This document shows positions 5,035 through 6,788 of a stretch of DNA of 6,788 nucleotides, in pieces; positions within the stretch are counted from its first letter, which is position 1, and each line of letters opens with the position of its first letter. The DNA is from Candidatus Giovannonibacteria bacterium RIFCSPLOWO2_01_FULL_46_13 (lineage in GTDB: Bacteria > Patescibacteriota > Minisyncoccia > JACPKW01 > UBA11713), in NCBI GenBank assembly GCA_001778785.1, contig MFIE01000012.1, positions 2,594 to 9,381 of the forward strand, read 5' to 3'. The position numbers and the translations under genes are program-made. Below the pieces are notes generated by a model. The model saw only the letters and a program-made list of their open reading frames with translations. It ran no database searches and was not told the origin of the DNA.

Positions 5035-6486
5035 ATGCCCGACAACCCTCCGAAAGTACAAATTATTACGCACGCCCCGCCCCCGCCCGACCTGCCGGTC
5101 TACCAAAGGATTGATCCGCAGGCCGTATCTTTTTTTGGGCGCACCAATTATGTCGCCGCCCTTGAGGAGAAGCGTTTTATTTTTGGGATAAAAAGGACGG
5201 ACCGGCGCCGGCACATGTATGTCGTCGGGAAATCCGGAGTCGGGAAGTCAAAACTCCTCGAGCTTTTGATAAGGCAGGATATCGCGTACGGCTACGGGCT
5301 TTGCTTGATCGACCCGCACGGAGACGTTATAGAAGAAATTTTGAATTTTGTTCCGGAAGAAAGGATTGGGGACGTCGTCGTGATAGACCCTTCGGATACG
5401 GCTTTTCCCGTTTCGTTCAACCCGCTTTCGAATATCCACGCGGAGATGAAACACCAATTAACGCAGGGCTTGATTGAAGTTATGGAAAAACAGTTCGGGG
5501 CGAACTGGACGCCGAGGCTGGAACACGTTTTCCGGTTTACATCGCTCGCCCTTTTAGATTACCCGTACGCGACCATGCGCGGGATGATTTCCATGCTGAC
5601 CGACCGCGAATACCGCCAGCGCGTCGTCGATTACATCACGGACGACATGGTTAAACGCTTTTGGGCGGTGGAGTTTGCGGATTGGTCCGAGAAATTTGAT
5701 ACGGAAGCGATTATCCCGCTTGTAAACAAACTCGGGCAGTTTTTGTCCGACCCGCTCTTGCGCAACATTTTCGCGCAGAAAGAAAACAAAATAGACCTCG
5801 AGAAAATAATGAACGACAAGAAAATTCTTTTGATAAACCTTTCCAAGGGAAGGCTTGGCGAAGAGAATTCGAGTTTTTTCGGTTCCATGTTCATCACAAA
5901 AATAAAACAGGCGGGAATGGCCCGGGCTTCGCTTCCGGAAAAAGACCGGAAGGATTTTTATATGTATGTGGACGAGTTCCATAATTTAGTCACAAATACT
6001 TTTGAAAATCTTTTTTCCGAGGCGCGAAAATATGGGTTATGCCTCGTAGTCGCGCACCAATACCTGTATCAGTTGATGCCCGCGGTGCAGGCAACGGTTT
6101 TGGGAAATTCCGGGACGATTGCAATCTTCCGCGTTGGGGGAGAGGACGCCAAAAAACTTGAGTCGGAAATGACGCCGGTTTTCAAGGCCAAGGACATGAT
6201 CAACCTCGGCATGCAGGAGTTTTATATAAAAATGACGATCGATGGAAATACTTATGATCCATTTTCCGCGGAGACGCTAAAAGTTATGCCCGCGCCGCAC
6301 GAAAGTTTCCGCGAGAAAATAATAAACTCTTCGCGCGAAAAATACGCGATCCCGCTTGAAGAGACCAAGAGAAAACTCGAGGAAGAGGAAAAAGAACTTT
6401 TGTTCGGCAAGAGAGGCAAACCGGCCCAAAGTCCGCCAGAGGCGAACGATGAGGCAGAAAAGCAAGGCCCCGCCCCGATGGTTTGA
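5035..6486 (+). CDS. VirD4/TraG/HerA-like P-loop ATPase
   Basis: The 483-aa product is a conjugation-type motor ATPase of the VirD4/TraG/VirB4-HerA class. FGIKRTDRRRHMYVVGKSGVGKS leads to Walker A (GKSGVGKS, 65-72). IDPHGD (92-97) is the typical strand-and-turn after it. Walker B is FYMYVDEF (308-315) with D313-E314. A following segment (VVAHQYLYQL, 338-347) holds the Gln expected for a sensor-type residue. The block around 265-300 (ILLINLSKGRLGEENSSFFGSMF) and the AIFRVGGEDA region (363-372) also fit the family. There is no membrane segment, unlike classical VirD4, so anchoring probably comes from the 3172 and 4461 products. The N-terminus is proline-rich (HAPPPPDLPVYQR). The last 40 residues are charged, Lys/Glu/Pro-rich and probably disordered. 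ATG 5035 is 1 bp after the previous stop. It could move DNA or protein, or power a pilus-like or uptake system; the substrate is not determinable here. Confidence 0.9.
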   Translation: MPDNPPKVQIITHAPPPPDLPVYQRIDPQAVSFFGRTNYVAALEEKRFIFGIKRTDRRRHMYVVGKSGVGKSKLLELLIRQDIAYGYGLCLIDPHGDVIEEILNFVPEERIGDVVVIDPSDTAFPVSFNPLSNIHAEMKHQLTQGLIEVMEKQFGANWTPRLEHVFRFTSLALLDYPYATMRGMISMLTDREYRQRVVDYITDDMVKRFWAVEFADWSEKFDTEAIIPLVNKLGQFLSDPLLRNIFAQKENKIDLEKIMNDKKILLINLSKGRLGEENSSFFGSMFITKIKQAGMARASLPEKDRKDFYMYVDEFHNLVTNTFENLFSEARKYGLCLVVAHQYLYQLMPAVQATVLGNSGTIAIFRVGGEDAKKLESEMTPVFKAKDMINLGMQEFYIKMTIDGNTYDPFSAETLKVMPAPHESFREKIINSSREKYAIPLEETKRKLEEEEKELLFGKRGKPAQSPPEANDEAEKQGPAPMV

Positions 6487-6489
6487 GTA

Positions 6490-6518
6490 TTGTATAAAAT
6501 AAGATTTTATAGTATAAA
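6490..6518 (+). promoter_or_regulatory. Possible promoter of the 6554 gene, with AT-only dyad
   Basis: TTGTAT (6490-6495), 17 bases, then TATAAA (6513-6518) is a weak sigma-70-type match that would give +1 near 6525. The same stretch holds a perfect TATAAAAT-AAG-ATTTTATA inverted repeat (6493-6511). It is too AT-rich to be a strong terminator for the ATPase gene but could be a binding site. Confidence 0.4.
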
Positions 6519-6543
6519 TAGACAAATCTACGTTTGAGAGTAA

Positions 6544-6549
6544 GGGGGG
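6544..6549 (+). promoter_or_regulatory. Shine-Dalgarno of the 6554 gene
   Basis: AAGGGGGG is close to AAGGAGG and lies 4 bases (AACC) before ATG 6554. It is one of the few clear SDs on the plus strand and supports this start for a gene cut by the window edge. Confidence 0.7.
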
Positions 6550-6553
6550 AACC

Positions 6554-6788
6554 ATGTTAAAAAATCCGCTGGTGCTAGCGTTTATCGCATCGCTATTCTT
6601 TGGGATTTGGCCCGTTCCATTCAAAATATCGCTGAGCTACGGTTCATGGCCCGATACTATTGTTTGGGTCGGCGTCGGCGTCGTAGCCGCGGGGCTTTCA
6701 TGGAAGATTTTTGAGGGTACATCCTGGAATGTATCCGCCGCCTTTATTCAGACGACATTTATTGCTGGCCTTATATTCTGCGTTGGGC
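6554..6788 (+). CDS. Hydrophobic multi-pass membrane protein, possibly EamA/DMT-like transporter (partial)
   Basis: The frame is open from ATG 6554 to the window end (78 codons, no stop). The protein starts MLKNPLVLAFIASLFFGIWP and continues with VPFKISLSYGSWPDTIVWVG. Three membrane segments are visible: about 5-24, 36-52 and 60-78. The first segment, with FFGIWPVPFK, resembles the start of drug/metabolite-transporter (EamA) half-repeats, where a small-residue/Trp pair is followed by Lys in the first helix. That resemblance is modest, and any small-solute permease could look similar at this length. It has its own SD and possible promoter, and a 67-bp gap separates it from the ATPase gene, so it may be a separate transcription unit. 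Confidence 0.6.
   Translation, partial: MLKNPLVLAFIASLFFGIWPVPFKISLSYGSWPDTIVWVGVGVVAAGLSWKIFEGTSWNVSAAFIQTTFIAGLIFCVG

Noticed and set aside
5554..5982. 142-codon minus-strand frame in the ATPase gene
   Set aside because: It is antisense to the conserved P-loop ATPase core.
1..6788. CRISPR arrays, tRNA or rRNA genes, insertion sequences
   Set aside because: No regularly spaced repeats, cloverleaf-like segments, rRNA signature stretches or transposase motifs were seen.

Overview
The window looks like a chromosomal segment of a member of the Candidate Phyla Radiation (Patescibacteria, probably a Parcubacteria-type lineage). This placement is an inference from gene content: a RodA-type SEDS protein, a sigma-region-4 plus HARE-HTH regulator, and a membrane protein / HEPN-like protein / conjugation-type ATPase set. 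I recall these as typical of such genomes but could not search for them. TGA is used as a stop (for example at 6484-6486), so the Gracilibacteria-type code, in which TGA encodes glycine, is unlikely.

Layout. Positions 1-52 may hold the tail of a plus-strand gene. A perfect 16-bp hairpin at 53-88 follows and looks like a bidirectional terminator. On the minus strand, reading leftward from a near-consensus promoter at 889-917, there is a run of four very small genes (37, 36, 50 and 66 codons). Each has a strong GGAGG ribosome binding site, the first two overlap by ATGA, and the run ends at the 53-88 terminator. Three of the four are membrane-type or amphipathic microproteins; none is recognised.

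Diverging from that promoter, the plus strand carries rodA (937-2082), a sigma-region-4/HARE-HTH protein (2110-3132), a membrane-anchored protein resembling the N-terminal part of VirB4/TraC-like conjugation ATPases (3172-4458), a single-pass membrane protein with a cytosolic HEPN-like domain (4461-5033), and a VirD4/TraG/HerA-like P-loop ATPase (5035-6486). The last three are packed with 1-2 bp gaps and very likely act together at the membrane. A further gene for a hydrophobic, possibly EamA-like transporter starts at 6554 with its own SD and runs off the window.

The two strands differ in how translation starts. The minus-strand microgenes all have strong SDs. Most of the large plus-strand genes lack an SD, and several have -10-like elements placed so that the mRNA would begin at or within a few bases of the ATG. 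The clearest case is rodA, where an extended -10 (TGGTATAAT) puts +1 on the A of the start codon. The most interesting regions are the microprotein operon with its overlapping divergent promoters, and the split conjugation-type ATPase with a HEPN-like membrane protein between its halves.
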